From Kribbella capetownensis (GTDB taxonomy: Bacteria > Actinomycetota > Actinomycetes > Propionibacteriales > Kribbellaceae): DNA of 64,000 nucleotides. Under the pieces are notes generated by a model. It was not told the origin of the DNA and searched no databases. It saw nothing but the letters and a program-made list of their open reading frames with translations. The position numbers and the translations under genes were made by a program. Below, one piece after another: positions 54,938-62,879 of this stretch; the first letter of the stretch is position 1, and each line of letters opens with the position of its first letter. The stretch covers positions 62,001-126,000 of the forward strand of contig NZ_SJKD01000001.1 in assembly GCF_004331485.1 (NCBI RefSeq), read 5' to 3'.

Positions 54938-55823
54938 GTTCGGATGCGTTGGTGTTCGCGTGCTCCCGCCAGCCGGGTACGGCGACGTCGAGACTGGCGA
55001 TTTGGCGGGAGACCGCGTCCGTCGGGGTGAAGCAGTAGCCGCTACCGAACACGAGACGGTCGGCGCTGTCGGGCGGAGGTGCTCCGGCGGCGTCGTACCA
55101 GAGGGTGTGCAGCTGGGAGGCAACGCTGGGCAGACCGCCGGACGGGGGTGTGAACGTTGACTGGAAGAGATCGAGGCGGTCGGCGATCATCGGGAGAGCA
55201 CCGGCGGGCGAGACGATGAAGCGGATGCCGAGGTAGCGAGCGAACACCCCGGTGAGCGCGAGGTCGGTGACCGCCCGGGCGCTGTCGAAGACGAACTCGA
55301 TCATCGGTCGCGGCCGGTCCAGGGAGACCTGTCGCCACTGCGGCGGCGAGGTCGGGTGCAGCAAGACCACCGCCGACCTGTCGTTCAACGCCTGCCACAA
55401 CGGTTCCCACGACGGCTCTCCCGGATACTGACCGCCCGCGTTGCTCATCAGTACGACGCCATCCGCGTGCAGTACGTCGTACGCGTAGTTCAGCTCGACC
55501 AGCGCACCCTCGACGTCCGGCAACGGCAGGCTGGCGAAGGATCCGAACCGTCCCGGGTGATCCCGGCCCAGCTCGGCTGCGGCCTCGTTCATCCGCCGGG
55601 CCAGCACCTGCGCCCGGAAGTCGTCGCCGAAGTGCACCCCCGGCGACGACACGGACAGCAGTGCGGTCGCGATCTCGTTCTGGTCCATCAGGTCGAGTTG
55701 CTTGCGGACGCTCCACTCCGGCCAGCCGGGCATCCCGTCTGGACGGAGATGCCCGGCGCGTTCCGCCGCTGCCACGTACTCCGGCAGCAGGAAGTGCGAG
55801 TGGACGTCGATCAGGCCGGTCAT
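54900..55823 (-). CDS. ACMSD-like amidohydrolase lacking two expected metal/catalytic residues
   Basis: 307-residue amidohydrolase of the ACMS-decarboxylase type: DVHSHFLLPEY (HxH motif intact), PEWSVRKQLDLMDQNEIATALLSVSSPGVHFG, VVLLHPTSPP and MIADRLDLFQS. Where active relatives usually have SHxGG and GTDYPF-like motifs, this protein has SPAGALP and FGSGYCF, so one histidine and the catalytic aspartate appear to be missing. It may be inactive, altered in chemistry or decaying. ATG at 55823 is chosen because the upstream frame is translated 119-bp repeat. Likely downstream of the SDR genes in one transcript. Confidence 0.8.
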   Translation of the reverse strand: MTGLIDVHSHFLLPEYVAAAERAGHLRPDGMPGWPEWSVRKQLDLMDQNEIATALLSVSSPGVHFGDDFRAQVLARRMNEAAAELGRDHPGRFGSFASLPLPDVEGALVELNYAYDVLHADGVVLMSNAGGQYPGEPSWEPLWQALNDRSAVVLLHPTSPPQWRQVSLDRPRPMIEFVFDSARAVTDLALTGVFARYLGIRFIVSPAGALPMIADRLDLFQSTFTPPSGGLPSVASQLHTLWYDAAGAPPPDSADRLVFGSGYCFTPTDAVSRQIASLDVAVPGWREHANTNASELISARAHSRART

Positions 55824-56062
55824 GGGGCCTCCCGGCCTGGACTGAGGAGCGGAGGGAGCGCAGCGACTGGAGGGACGAGGGAAGGCCAGGAGTCGAAGCC
55901 CCATGACCCGCCGCGCCGGAGGCGTGGCATCGATACGGTCATGGGGCCTCCCGGCCTGGACTGAGGAGCGGAGGGAGCGCAGCGACTGGAGGGACGAGGG
56001 AAGGCCGGGAGTCGAAGCCCCATGACCCGCCGCGCCGGAGGCGTGGCATCGATACGGTCATG
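55818..56062. repeat. Tandem 119-bp repeat with long internal stem
   Basis: Two nearly identical 119-bp units (55818-55936 and 55937-56055, one visible mismatch), then the first bases of a third at 56056. Inside each, GGTCATGGGGC pairs with GCCCCATGACC and the adjacent CTCCCGGCCT pairs with AGGCCGGGAG (one mismatch in unit 1), giving a 21-bp stem with a 5-base bulge. The loop contains the purine-rich GAGGAGCGGAGGGAGCGCAG. It fills the gap between the SDR stop and the amidohydrolase start. No ORF in it is convincing. It could be a REP-like element or structured RNA leader. Confidence 0.85.
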
Positions 56063-56948
56063 CCACCGGGTGGAGGAGGTCGTCCAGATCGATCCGCCGG
56101 AGCAGTTCGGCGCGGACTCGGTCAGCCACCCCGTTCACCACCGCGGCGCCGTCGTCGGACGGGTCGATGTGCACCCGGAACGGCCGCCGGCCCTTCTCGG
56201 TACCGACCACGGTGACGATCTCCTTGGCCACCTCGGCGACATCCGCCCAGGACGGCTCGAGCTCGGCGAGCTTCTGGCTGACCTGCTCCATCAGACCGGC
56301 GTACTTCGTCTCGTACGCGGACACGATGTCCGTGTCGGCGGGCTTGCCGCTGTGGGCGAAGTGGTTGGTGCCGTGGGTGAAGGCACCCGGTACGACGATC
56401 GTGGTCTCGATCCCGAAGCGCGCGACCTCCAGCGCGTAGCTTTGCGCCAGCGCGTCCATCGCCGCCTTCGCCGCGAAGTACGGAGCCAGGTACGGCGGGG
56501 TCCCGCCGCGGGTGCTCGAACTACCAACCCACACCATCAGCCCGTCCTGCTGTCCACGCATCTGCGGGAGTGCGGCGCGGTTGAGTCGCTGCGTTCCCAC
56601 CACGTTCGTGTCGTACAGGTCGGCCAACTGCTCCGGCGTGAATGCTTCGGCAGGGCCGGTGACCATGTGGCCGGCGTTGTGCACGAGTACGTCGAGCCGA
56701 CCGGTCTCACTGACCACGGTGTTGACGGCCTGGCGGCTCGACTCGTCCGAGCTGATGTCCAGCTCGACGGGCCGGAGGTCGACGTTGTGCTCGGTCGCGT
56801 ACTGCTTGGCGTCGGAGGCGGCGGGCGTGTTCCGGCCGTTGAGGTCGCGCATTCCGGCGTACACGATGTGGCCGGCGTCGGCGAGGGCGCGGGCAGTGAG
56901 GGCACCGAAGCCGCTCGACGCACCACTGATCAGGACTGTCGTGCTCAT
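56058..56948 (-). CDS. Short-chain dehydrogenase/reductase
   Basis: 296-residue NAD(P)-dependent oxidoreductase. The cofactor loop is GASSGFG near residues 8-14, the structural NAG is in LDVLVHNAGHMV, the catalytic serine in VWVGSSSTRG and the YxxxK motif in PYFAAKAAMD. ATG at 56948 is preferred; a GTG one codon upstream is possible. It lies 27 bp downstream of the second SDR gene, so both are one operon under the upstream LysR gene. Confidence 0.92.
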   Translation of the reverse strand: MSTTVLISGASSGFGALTARALADAGHIVYAGMRDLNGRNTPAASDAKQYATEHNVDLRPVELDISSDESSRQAVNTVVSETGRLDVLVHNAGHMVTGPAEAFTPEQLADLYDTNVVGTQRLNRAALPQMRGQQDGLMVWVGSSSTRGGTPPYLAPYFAAKAAMDALAQSYALEVARFGIETTIVVPGAFTHGTNHFAHSGKPADTDIVSAYETKYAGLMEQVSQKLAELEPSWADVAEVAKEIVTVVGTEKGRRPFRVHIDPSDDGAAVVNGVADRVRAELLRRIDLDDLLHPVA

Positions 56949-56975
56949 CACGGTTTTCCTTTCAGAATCAGGGGT

Positions 56976-57722
56976 TTACGCGGCCGAGCCGCCGTTGGCG
57001 TAGATGACCTGGCCGTTGATCCAGCGGGCCGGGCCGGCCAGGAAGGCGATGATCTCGGCGATGTCGGACGGCTCGCCCAGGCGCTCCAGCGGCGGCTCGG
57101 CGGCGATCCGGTCGATCAGTTCCTGGGGCTTGCCCTCGAAGAACAGCGGGGTCGCGGTCGGACCCGGGGCGACGGTGTTGACGGTGATGTCGCGGCCGCG
57201 CAATTCGCGGGCCAGGATCAGGGTGATGGCCTCGACACCGCCCTTGGTGGCCGAGTAGGCGGAGTACCCGGGCCGGGCCAGCTTGGTCAGCGAGCTGGAG
57301 ATATTCACGATCGCGCCGCCGTTGCGCACCCGCCGGACTGCCTGCTGGTCGACCACAATGGTTCCTCGCAAGTTGGTCCGCACGACCCGGTCGAACACGT
57401 CCAGGTCGAGATCGGCCAGCGGCGACAGCGGCATGATCCCGGCCGCGTGCACGACCACGTCGACGCCGCCGAACTCCTGCTCGGTCCGGTCGAACAGCGC
57501 GGCTACCGCGGTCTCGTCGCCGACGTCGGCCTGGACCGCGATCCCGCGGCCGCCGGCCTGCTCGACCTCCTTGACGGCCTCTTCGCCCGCCGCCTGGTTG
57601 CCGCTGTACACGATCACCACCGCGTAGCCGTCGCGGCCCAGGCGGGCGGCCGCCTCGCGGCCGATGCCACTGGATCCGCCGGTCACGATCGCGACCCGCT
57701 CGGTGGTGGTGTTCTCGGTCAT
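56976..57722 (-). CDS. Short-chain dehydrogenase/reductase (classical, FabG-like)
   Basis: 248-residue classical SDR: GGSSGIG cofactor loop at about 15-21, VHAAGIMP (NAG-equivalent), catalytic serine in VNISSSLTKL, and YSATK. The C-terminus INGQVIYANGGSAA is typical of this group, and PGPTATPLFF matches the substrate-loop region. Substrate unknown. First SDR gene downstream of lysR; the 101-bp gap to the lysR stop contains a clear dyad, probably its regulatory site. Confidence 0.93.
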   Translation of the reverse strand: MTENTTTERVAIVTGGSSGIGREAAARLGRDGYAVVIVYSGNQAAGEEAVKEVEQAGGRGIAVQADVGDETAVAALFDRTEQEFGGVDVVVHAAGIMPLSPLADLDLDVFDRVVRTNLRGTIVVDQQAVRRVRNGGAIVNISSSLTKLARPGYSAYSATKGGVEAITLILARELRGRDITVNTVAPGPTATPLFFEGKPQELIDRIAAEPPLERLGEPSDIAEIIAFLAGPARWINGQVIYANGGSAA

Positions 57723-57816
57723 CGTCCTGCTCCTCGATCTCGGTGCCTGGTCTTGCTGACACCTCGATCGTGCTCCGCAGGATGGATCAAGTCCAACGAC
57801 TCAAGTCGATGGGTGA

Positions 57817-57831
57817 ATCAATTCTATTGAT
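57817..57831. promoter_or_regulatory. Candidate LysR-type operator
   Basis: ATCAAT-TCT-ATTGAT is a perfect 15-bp interrupted dyad in an AT-rich pocket 95 bp upstream of the SDR start, overlapping the last codons of lysR. LysR proteins bind T-N11-A dyads of this size, so the adjacent regulator could act here. A second GACT-CA-AGTC dyad lies just downstream (57797-57806). Confidence 0.5.
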
Positions 57832-58768
57832 GTACGTCGGCGCCTGATTCGGTGCCCGACGGATGCCGCAGATGGGTGCTGACCAGACCGAGGAGGGCCC
57901 GCAGCGCAGCGGTCGGTTTCCGCTTCTTCAGCGTGGCCATGTACAGCGACCACTGAAACGATTCGCCGGTGATTGCCACGACCCGGATCGCCTGCTGATC
58001 CGCCACGGCGTACCCGGGCAGGATGCCGAGGCCGACGCCGTGCCGGACGAACTCGACGCCGTTCTCGATACCCAGCGCCTCGACCACCACATGCCGCCCG
58101 ATCCCGGCCGCCTCGAAGGTCTGGTCGATCATCGCCCGGGTCCCGAACCCGGGCGGGAAGTCGACGAACGCCTCGTCGGCGAGGTCGGCCAGCGTCACCG
58201 AACGCCGGCGCGCGAGCCGGTGCCCGACCGGGACAGCGAGCACCTGCGGGACCCGGAGCAGTTCCCACGCGGTCAACTCGCGCGGCACACCGCCGGCCGC
58301 GATGCCGAGGAAGCCCACGTCGATGTCGCCGTTGCGCAGCGCGACGATCACGCCGGCCGATCCTTCGGCGTCGACCCGCAACTGGAGCTCGACGTTCGGG
58401 TACCTCCGGCGGAACTCGCCGGCCGCCGCGGGCAAATCGATCAGCCCGAGACCCGGCAGCAGACCGACCCGCACGGATCCGCGCATGCCCGCACCGAGTT
58501 CGTCGACGACGTCACGCGCGCCCTGGACCGCGTCCATCACCGCGAGCGCTTCCGGCAGGAACGCCGTACCCGCCTCCGTCAGCAGCACCCGCTGGGCGCT
58601 TCGCTCGAACAGCGTGACCTTGAGATCGCGTTCCAGCGCGGCGATCGCGGCACTCACTGCGCTCTGCACCACATGCAGCCGCCGAGCGGCCAGCGTGAAA
58701 CTGCGCTCGTGCGCCACCGCCACGAAGTACTCCAGCTGCCGCAACTCCACAGCCGAAGTCTGCCGCAC
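57824..58768 (-). CDS. LysR-family transcriptional regulator
   Basis: 314-residue regulator. Helix-turn-helix: ELRQLEYFVAVAHERSFTLAARRLHVVQSAVSAAIAALERDL (about 8-49); effector domain includes GSVRVGLLPGLGLIDLPAAAGEF, ALRNGDIDVGFLGI and GVEFVRHGVGLGILPGYAV. A GTG at codon 7 (58750) is a likely alternative start because LysR proteins usually begin just before ELRQLEYF. Same orientation as and upstream of the two SDR genes, which it probably controls. Confidence 0.92.
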   Translation of the reverse strand: MRQTSAVELRQLEYFVAVAHERSFTLAARRLHVVQSAVSAAIAALERDLKVTLFERSAQRVLLTEAGTAFLPEALAVMDAVQGARDVVDELGAGMRGSVRVGLLPGLGLIDLPAAAGEFRRRYPNVELQLRVDAEGSAGVIVALRNGDIDVGFLGIAAGGVPRELTAWELLRVPQVLAVPVGHRLARRRSVTLADLADEAFVDFPPGFGTRAMIDQTFEAAGIGRHVVVEALGIENGVEFVRHGVGLGILPGYAVADQQAIRVVAITGESFQWSLYMATLKKRKPTAALRALLGLVSTHLRHPSGTESGADVHQ

Positions 58769-58838
58769 CGCATGTCAAGAACGCCGGGCCCGCTCCGACC
58801 TGGCAGTGACCGAACTCCGGAGCAGTAAGGATGGCAAC

Positions 58839-59933
58839 GTGACGAATCTCCAGGAGCAGGTGCAGCAGCGCGTCGACGAGCTGGCCGGGACCGAGCTCGG
58901 ACTGCAGGTGGCGGCGTACCAGAACGGCGTACTGGTCGTCGATGCCGTCGCGGGCGTCGCCGATCCCGCGACCGGCCGACCGGTCACCGCTGACACGCTG
59001 TTCTTCAGCGCCTCCACCGGCAAGGGCGCGTCCGCGACTGTCGCCAATGTGCTGGTCGATCGTGGCGTCCTCGAGTACGACGCTCCGATCGCGGACATCT
59101 GGCCCGAGTTCGCGACGCACGGCAAGGAGAAGGCGACACTGCGCCACGTCCTCACCCACTCGGTCGGCCTGCCCGCGCTGCCGCCGGACACCACAGCCGC
59201 GGACCTGGCCGACTGGACGAAGATCACGTCGTACCTCGCCGCGGCCCAGCCGTGGTGGGAGCCAGGCACGAAGACGGGCTACCACTCCGAGACGTTCGGC
59301 TTCCTGGTCGGCGAGATCGTCCGCCGCAGCACCGGCCGCACGATCTCCGACGTACTGCGGGAGATCGCCGAGCCGCTCGGGATCGCGGACCAGGTGTACT
59401 TCGCCGTCCCGCCGGACCAGCAGCACCGCGTCGCCACACTGGTCGAGCCGGACGGCGCAGAGGACACCTTCGCACGACTGGCCGACATGTTCGCCCAGGT
59501 CGAGCCGCCGGCCGTGATGCCTCGCGCGGCAGACGTCAACACCCCTGAGTATCTCGCCGCTGAGCTGCCGGCTCGCGGCATCCTGACCGCCCGCGGCATC
59601 GCCAAGCTGTACGCCGCTCTGATCGGTGAGGTCGACGGTGTCCGGCTGGTCCGGCCGGAGGCGGTCGCGGGGATCACCGGCCCTGCCCTGGTGGCGAACG
59701 ACGAACTGCTCGGGAATCCGGCGACGTGGGCGCTGGGCTACCCGATCGGCCGGCTCGGATCGACAGCTGAGGAGAGCCCGGCGTCGTTCGGGATGCCGGG
59801 CATGGGTGGCAGCGTCGCCTGGGCCGATACGCGCTCAGGCGTGGCGTTCGCGTTGACCCGGACCTCATTCGACCCGGCGCAGTCGGCGTCCGCGATCGAG
59901 ATCGGCAACCTGGTTGCGAAATCTCTCTGCTGA
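58839..59933 (+). CDS. Beta-lactamase-family serine hydrolase
   Basis: 364-residue serine hydrolase/esterase of the class C beta-lactamase fold. The SxxK motif is SASTGK (S59, K62), the YxS motif is in TKTGYHSETFG (Y148), and a C-terminal GMPGMGGSVAWAD matches the oxyanion-side strand. No signal peptide, so it is a cytosolic esterase or peptidase rather than a resistance enzyme. GTG at 58839 has TAAGGA upstream; the long frame before it is lysR antisense. Divergent from lysR by 70 bp. Confidence 0.88.
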   Translation: MTNLQEQVQQRVDELAGTELGLQVAAYQNGVLVVDAVAGVADPATGRPVTADTLFFSASTGKGASATVANVLVDRGVLEYDAPIADIWPEFATHGKEKATLRHVLTHSVGLPALPPDTTAADLADWTKITSYLAAAQPWWEPGTKTGYHSETFGFLVGEIVRRSTGRTISDVLREIAEPLGIADQVYFAVPPDQQHRVATLVEPDGAEDTFARLADMFAQVEPPAVMPRAADVNTPEYLAAELPARGILTARGIAKLYAALIGEVDGVRLVRPEAVAGITGPALVANDELLGNPATWALGYPIGRLGSTAEESPASFGMPGMGGSVAWADTRSGVAFALTRTSFDPAQSASAIEIGNLVAKSLC

Positions 59934-59991
59934 AATCCCTGTCGGGACCGCATTCCCTGGTAGGACTGCATTCCCTGCTGGGTAAGGGCTT

Positions 59992-60246
59992 TCAGGACCC
60001 GCGGACCGACTGCTGGTCGACCCAGACCAAGTGGCCGTGGTGGCTGACGAGAACCTCGTCAGACCCGGTCACACCGGTCCGGCGGCCCAGCTCCTGGCCG
60101 GCGATCCAGCGACCGCCAATGCGGACCTGGACTGCCACGGGCCGGGCCGGGGAAGTGGCTACTGGCATGGCACCTGACTTCTGGACAGGGGCGGAAGCGG
60201 TGGGGTGGCGTCGTACTGCTGTGGGGTGGTGCTGAAGTCCGGTCAT
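59992..60246 (-). CDS. Hypothetical protein
   Basis: 84-residue ORF: a Pro/Ala/His-rich N-terminus followed by a more structured end (VAVQVRIGGRWIAGQELGRR, EVLVSHHGHLVWVDQQSVR) that looks like a small beta-barrel or wing domain. No family recognised. ATG at 60246 has GAGGG upstream. Between the serine hydrolase stop and this gene lie three short ATTCCCTG-type repeats (59934-59980). Confidence 0.5.
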   Translation of the reverse strand: MTGLQHHPTAVRRHPTASAPVQKSGAMPVATSPARPVAVQVRIGGRWIAGQELGRRTGVTGSDEVLVSHHGHLVWVDQQSVRGS

Positions 60247-60392
60247 CGTCGCCCTCGCAAGGACACACAACCATCATCTGGGGGGCTGGTTGCTCAGCCA
60301 AAGGCCACCCTACAACCGAGAGATGACCCGCCGTTAGCTGTAATTCGGATTGATCCGGAACCCCGGACCACCAGTCGGCGCGAGCCCGGAAA

Positions 60393-60767
60393 CTAGTCGG
60401 CGCGACCGACGATCTGCTGCAGCGCCCAAGTGTTTCCGTCCGGGTCGCTGAAGAAGACGAAGCGGCCCCACGGCATCTCCTGGACATCCGAGACGTCCAC
60501 GCCACGACCCGCCAGCTCGGCCCGGGCGGCGTCGGCGTCGGACACCACGATCTGCAGCCCGCGCACGGAGCCGGGCTCGGCCTGACCCATGCCGCTGCCG
60601 ATCGCGATCGAGCAGGCCGACCCGGGCGGAGTGAGCTGAACGAACCTCAGTTCCTCGCTGACCTGATGGTCGTGATCGGCGACGAATCCGACCTTGTCCG
60701 TGTAGAACGCCTTGGCCCGGTCGACGTCCGACACCGGGACCGACACCAGCTCGAGCTTCCAGTCCAT
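60393..60767 (-). CDS. VOC-family (glyoxalase-like) protein
   Basis: 124-residue vicinal-oxygen-chelate protein: KLELVSVPVSDVDRAKAFYTDKVGF opening strand-helix, LRFVQLTPPGSACSIAIGSG, and the closing WGRFVFFSDPDGNTWALQQI. Typical of small glyoxalase/bleomycin-resistance-like enzymes; metal site and substrate cannot be fixed. Single gene, divergent from the sigma factor gene. Confidence 0.9.
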   Translation of the reverse strand: MDWKLELVSVPVSDVDRAKAFYTDKVGFVADHDHQVSEELRFVQLTPPGSACSIAIGSGMGQAEPGSVRGLQIVVSDADAARAELAGRGVDVSDVQEMPWGRFVFFSDPDGNTWALQQIVGRAD

Positions 60768-60893
60768 GGCGGCAACCTACTGCCTGCCGAGATGCATAAC
60801 CCAGGGTCGGTGGGGTAGAAATGTGACCAGAAGTTCCTGACCGCGGTCCAGACATGTGCCGCGCCGTGACTCAGAGTCGCGAGGTCAGACATC

Positions 60894-61712
60894 ATGAACA
60901 CCGTTGCCAGCACCACCGCCGAAGCGCGCCAAGCCGATCGCAAGCAGCGCAGAGACGGCGAGACCAGGTCCCTGCTGAGCCGGCGAGCCGCCAGCACCGA
61001 CGAGAATCTCCGGCAGGCCCTCCTCGATCAAGCGATCGAACTCCACCTCGGGATCGCGCACAGCATCGCGTCGCGGTTCCGTGGCCGCGGCGTCGAGGCC
61101 GACGATCTGGACCAGGTCGCGTACCTGGGCCTGGTCAAAGCTGCCCGCAGCTACAACCCGGACGCGGACACGCCGTTCCTGGCGTACGCCGTACCGACCA
61201 TCCGGGGCGAGGTGAAACGGTACTTCCGGGACTGCTCCTGGACGGTCCGGATCCCGCGCCGCCTGCAGGAACTGCAAGGATCCATCGCCTCGGTCCGGCC
61301 GCGGCTGGTGCAGGAGCTGCACCGCGAGCCGACCCAGCAGGAGCTGGCCGACGAAATAGGGGCCCAGGTCAACGAAATCGAGGACGCCATCGCCGCCGAC
61401 GGCTGCTTCTCGGTACTGTCCCTGGACCGACCGGTCGACGACGACTCGGCCGCGAACCTGGCCGACACGATCGCCGACTCCGACGACACCGCGTTCGAGC
61501 GGACCGAGGCGGTCGCCGTCCTCGGGCCGGTGCTGAGCGGGCTCGCGCCGCGCGAGCGTAAGATTTTGGAACTACGGTTCGTCGAGGGTCACACGCAGGC
61601 GGACATCGGTGCCGAGATCGGAGTGAGCCAGATGCAGGTGTCCCGGTTGCTCCGCGGCATCCTCGACCGGCTGCGCGACCGGATCGAGCCGCCTGCGGCA
61701 GCCGCCGCTTGA
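60894..61712 (+). CDS. SigB/SigF/SigG-family RNA polymerase sigma factor
   Basis: 272-residue group 3 sigma factor, the type used for general stress or development in actinobacteria. Region 2 is GIAHSIASRFRGRGVEADDLDQVAYLGLVKAARSYNPD and the following FLAYAVPTIRGEVKRYFRD; region 3 is HREPTQQELADEIGAQVNEIEDAI; region 4 HTH is GLAPRERKILELRFVEGHTQADIGAEIGVSQMQVSRLL. No anti-sigma gene is adjacent. The stop overlaps the start of a LigD-type phosphoesterase gene, an unusual partner. Confidence 0.93.
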   Translation: MNTVASTTAEARQADRKQRRDGETRSLLSRRAASTDENLRQALLDQAIELHLGIAHSIASRFRGRGVEADDLDQVAYLGLVKAARSYNPDADTPFLAYAVPTIRGEVKRYFRDCSWTVRIPRRLQELQGSIASVRPRLVQELHREPTQQELADEIGAQVNEIEDAIAADGCFSVLSLDRPVDDDSAANLADTIADSDDTAFERTEAVAVLGPVLSGLAPRERKILELRFVEGHTQADIGAEIGVSQMQVSRLLRGILDRLRDRIEPPAAAAA

Positions 61713-62203
61713 CCGACAAGCCGATCTTCGTGGTGCAGCTGCACGACGCCCGGCGGCTGCACTACGACGTCCGGCTCGAGGTGGACGGCGTACTCAAGTC
61801 GTGGGCGGTCCCGCGTGGGCCGTCTCTGGATCCGGTGGTGAAGCGGCTGGCCGTCTTCACCACCGACCACGACCTGGAGTACGCCTCCTACGAAGGCGTG
61901 CACGCCGACGCTCAGTACGGCAGTGGTGCCGTGATCGTCTGGGACGCCGGGATCTACACCAACCTGACCCGGGACGACCGGCACCAGGTGGTGAACCCGG
62001 CCCAGGCGATCGAGCGCGGTCATTTCAAGGTCCAACTGCACGGCGTGAAACTCAACGGCGCCTGGGCCTTCACCCGCACCGGTGACGACTGGCTGCTGGT
62101 GAAGGTCCGCGACGCGGCGGCCGATCCCGCGGTCGATCTGACCGTGACCGAGCCGCGGTCGGTTCTCAGCGGTCTGACCATCCAGGAGATGGCCGCGTCC
62201 TGA
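61709..62203 (+). CDS. Stand-alone LigD-type 3'-phosphoesterase domain protein
   Basis: 164-residue protein equal to the phosphoesterase module of bacterial NHEJ ligase LigD, which trims 3' ends at breaks. Conserved catalytic segments are QLHDARRLHYDVRLEVDG (both histidines and the Asp/Arg) and TTDHDLEYASYEGV; YGSGAVIVWDAG follows. There is no ligase or polymerase domain. TTG at 61709 overlaps the sigma factor stop (TTGA) and starts directly at MTDKPIFVVQ, so it is translationally coupled. Expression with a stress-type sigma factor suggests DNA-damage or dormancy repair (inference). Confidence 0.85.
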   Translation: MTDKPIFVVQLHDARRLHYDVRLEVDGVLKSWAVPRGPSLDPVVKRLAVFTTDHDLEYASYEGVHADAQYGSGAVIVWDAGIYTNLTRDDRHQVVNPAQAIERGHFKVQLHGVKLNGAWAFTRTGDDWLLVKVRDAAADPAVDLTVTEPRSVLSGLTIQEMAAS

Positions 62204-62204
62204 C

Positions 62205-62221
62205 CGTTGCCGTTAGCAACG
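62205..62221. terminator. Short hairpin between convergent genes
   Basis: CGTTGC and GCAACG form perfect 6-bp arms around 5 bases, squeezed between the stops of the phosphoesterase and nitroreductase genes. Likely bidirectional terminator. Confidence 0.55.
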
Positions 62222-62222
62222 C

Positions 62223-62867
62223 TTACCAGGTGTCGAGGTGCAGGATGCCGTCGAGCGGCTGCCGCGCCGCGGGCTTGAAGTCGGTGCCGATCGTGTACGC
62301 GGTCGGGATCAGCGCGGTCTGGCGGATATCCTCCGGCAGACCGAGCAGTTCGCCGACCTCCTGCTCGTAGTTCAGGTGCAGGGTCGTCCACGCCGTACCG
62401 AGTCCGCGGGCGCGTGCGGCCAGGCAGTAGCTCCACGCAGACGGCAGGATCGAGCCCCACAACCCGGCCTGGTTGCCCGCCGGCAGGTTCTTCGCCTCCA
62501 GGCACGGGATCACGAGGACGGGGACCTGCCCCATCCGCTCACCCAGATAGGCCACGCCATCGCCGATCCTGCGCTGGATCGGCCCGCGGACCGGGTCGTC
62601 GGCGTACAGCTTCCCGGCGGCGCCGGACCCGGCCAGGTACTTCTCGACCGCGAGCCGGTAGTACTCCCCGATCGCCGCCCGCTTCTCCGCGTCCGTGATC
62701 ACCAGCCAGTGCCAGGTCTGCCGATTACTCCCCGACGGTGCCTGCAACGCAACCTCGATGCACTCCCGGATCAGCTCTGCCGGAACCGGCTTCTCCAGGT
62801 CCAGCCGCTTGCGCACCGTCCGGGTAGTGGTGAGCAGTTCGTCGGGCGAAAGGTCCAGTGTCGTCAC
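62223..62867 (-). CDS. Nitroreductase-family flavoprotein
   Basis: 214-residue FMN-binding oxidoreductase: RTVRKRLDLEKPVPAELIRECIEVALQAPSGSNRQTW is the classic FMN-binding N-terminus, and ARARGLGTAWTTLH plus LLGLPEDIRQTALIPTAY are family motifs. Probably an NAD(P)H-dependent reductase of nitro compounds, quinones or enones. Cytoplasmic, single gene. Confidence 0.93.
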   Translation of the reverse strand: MTTLDLSPDELLTTTRTVRKRLDLEKPVPAELIRECIEVALQAPSGSNRQTWHWLVITDAEKRAAIGEYYRLAVEKYLAGSGAAGKLYADDPVRGPIQRRIGDGVAYLGERMGQVPVLVIPCLEAKNLPAGNQAGLWGSILPSAWSYCLAARARGLGTAWTTLHLNYEQEVGELLGLPEDIRQTALIPTAYTIGTDFKPAARQPLDGILHLDTW

Positions 62868-62879
62868 CCGTCCACTATG

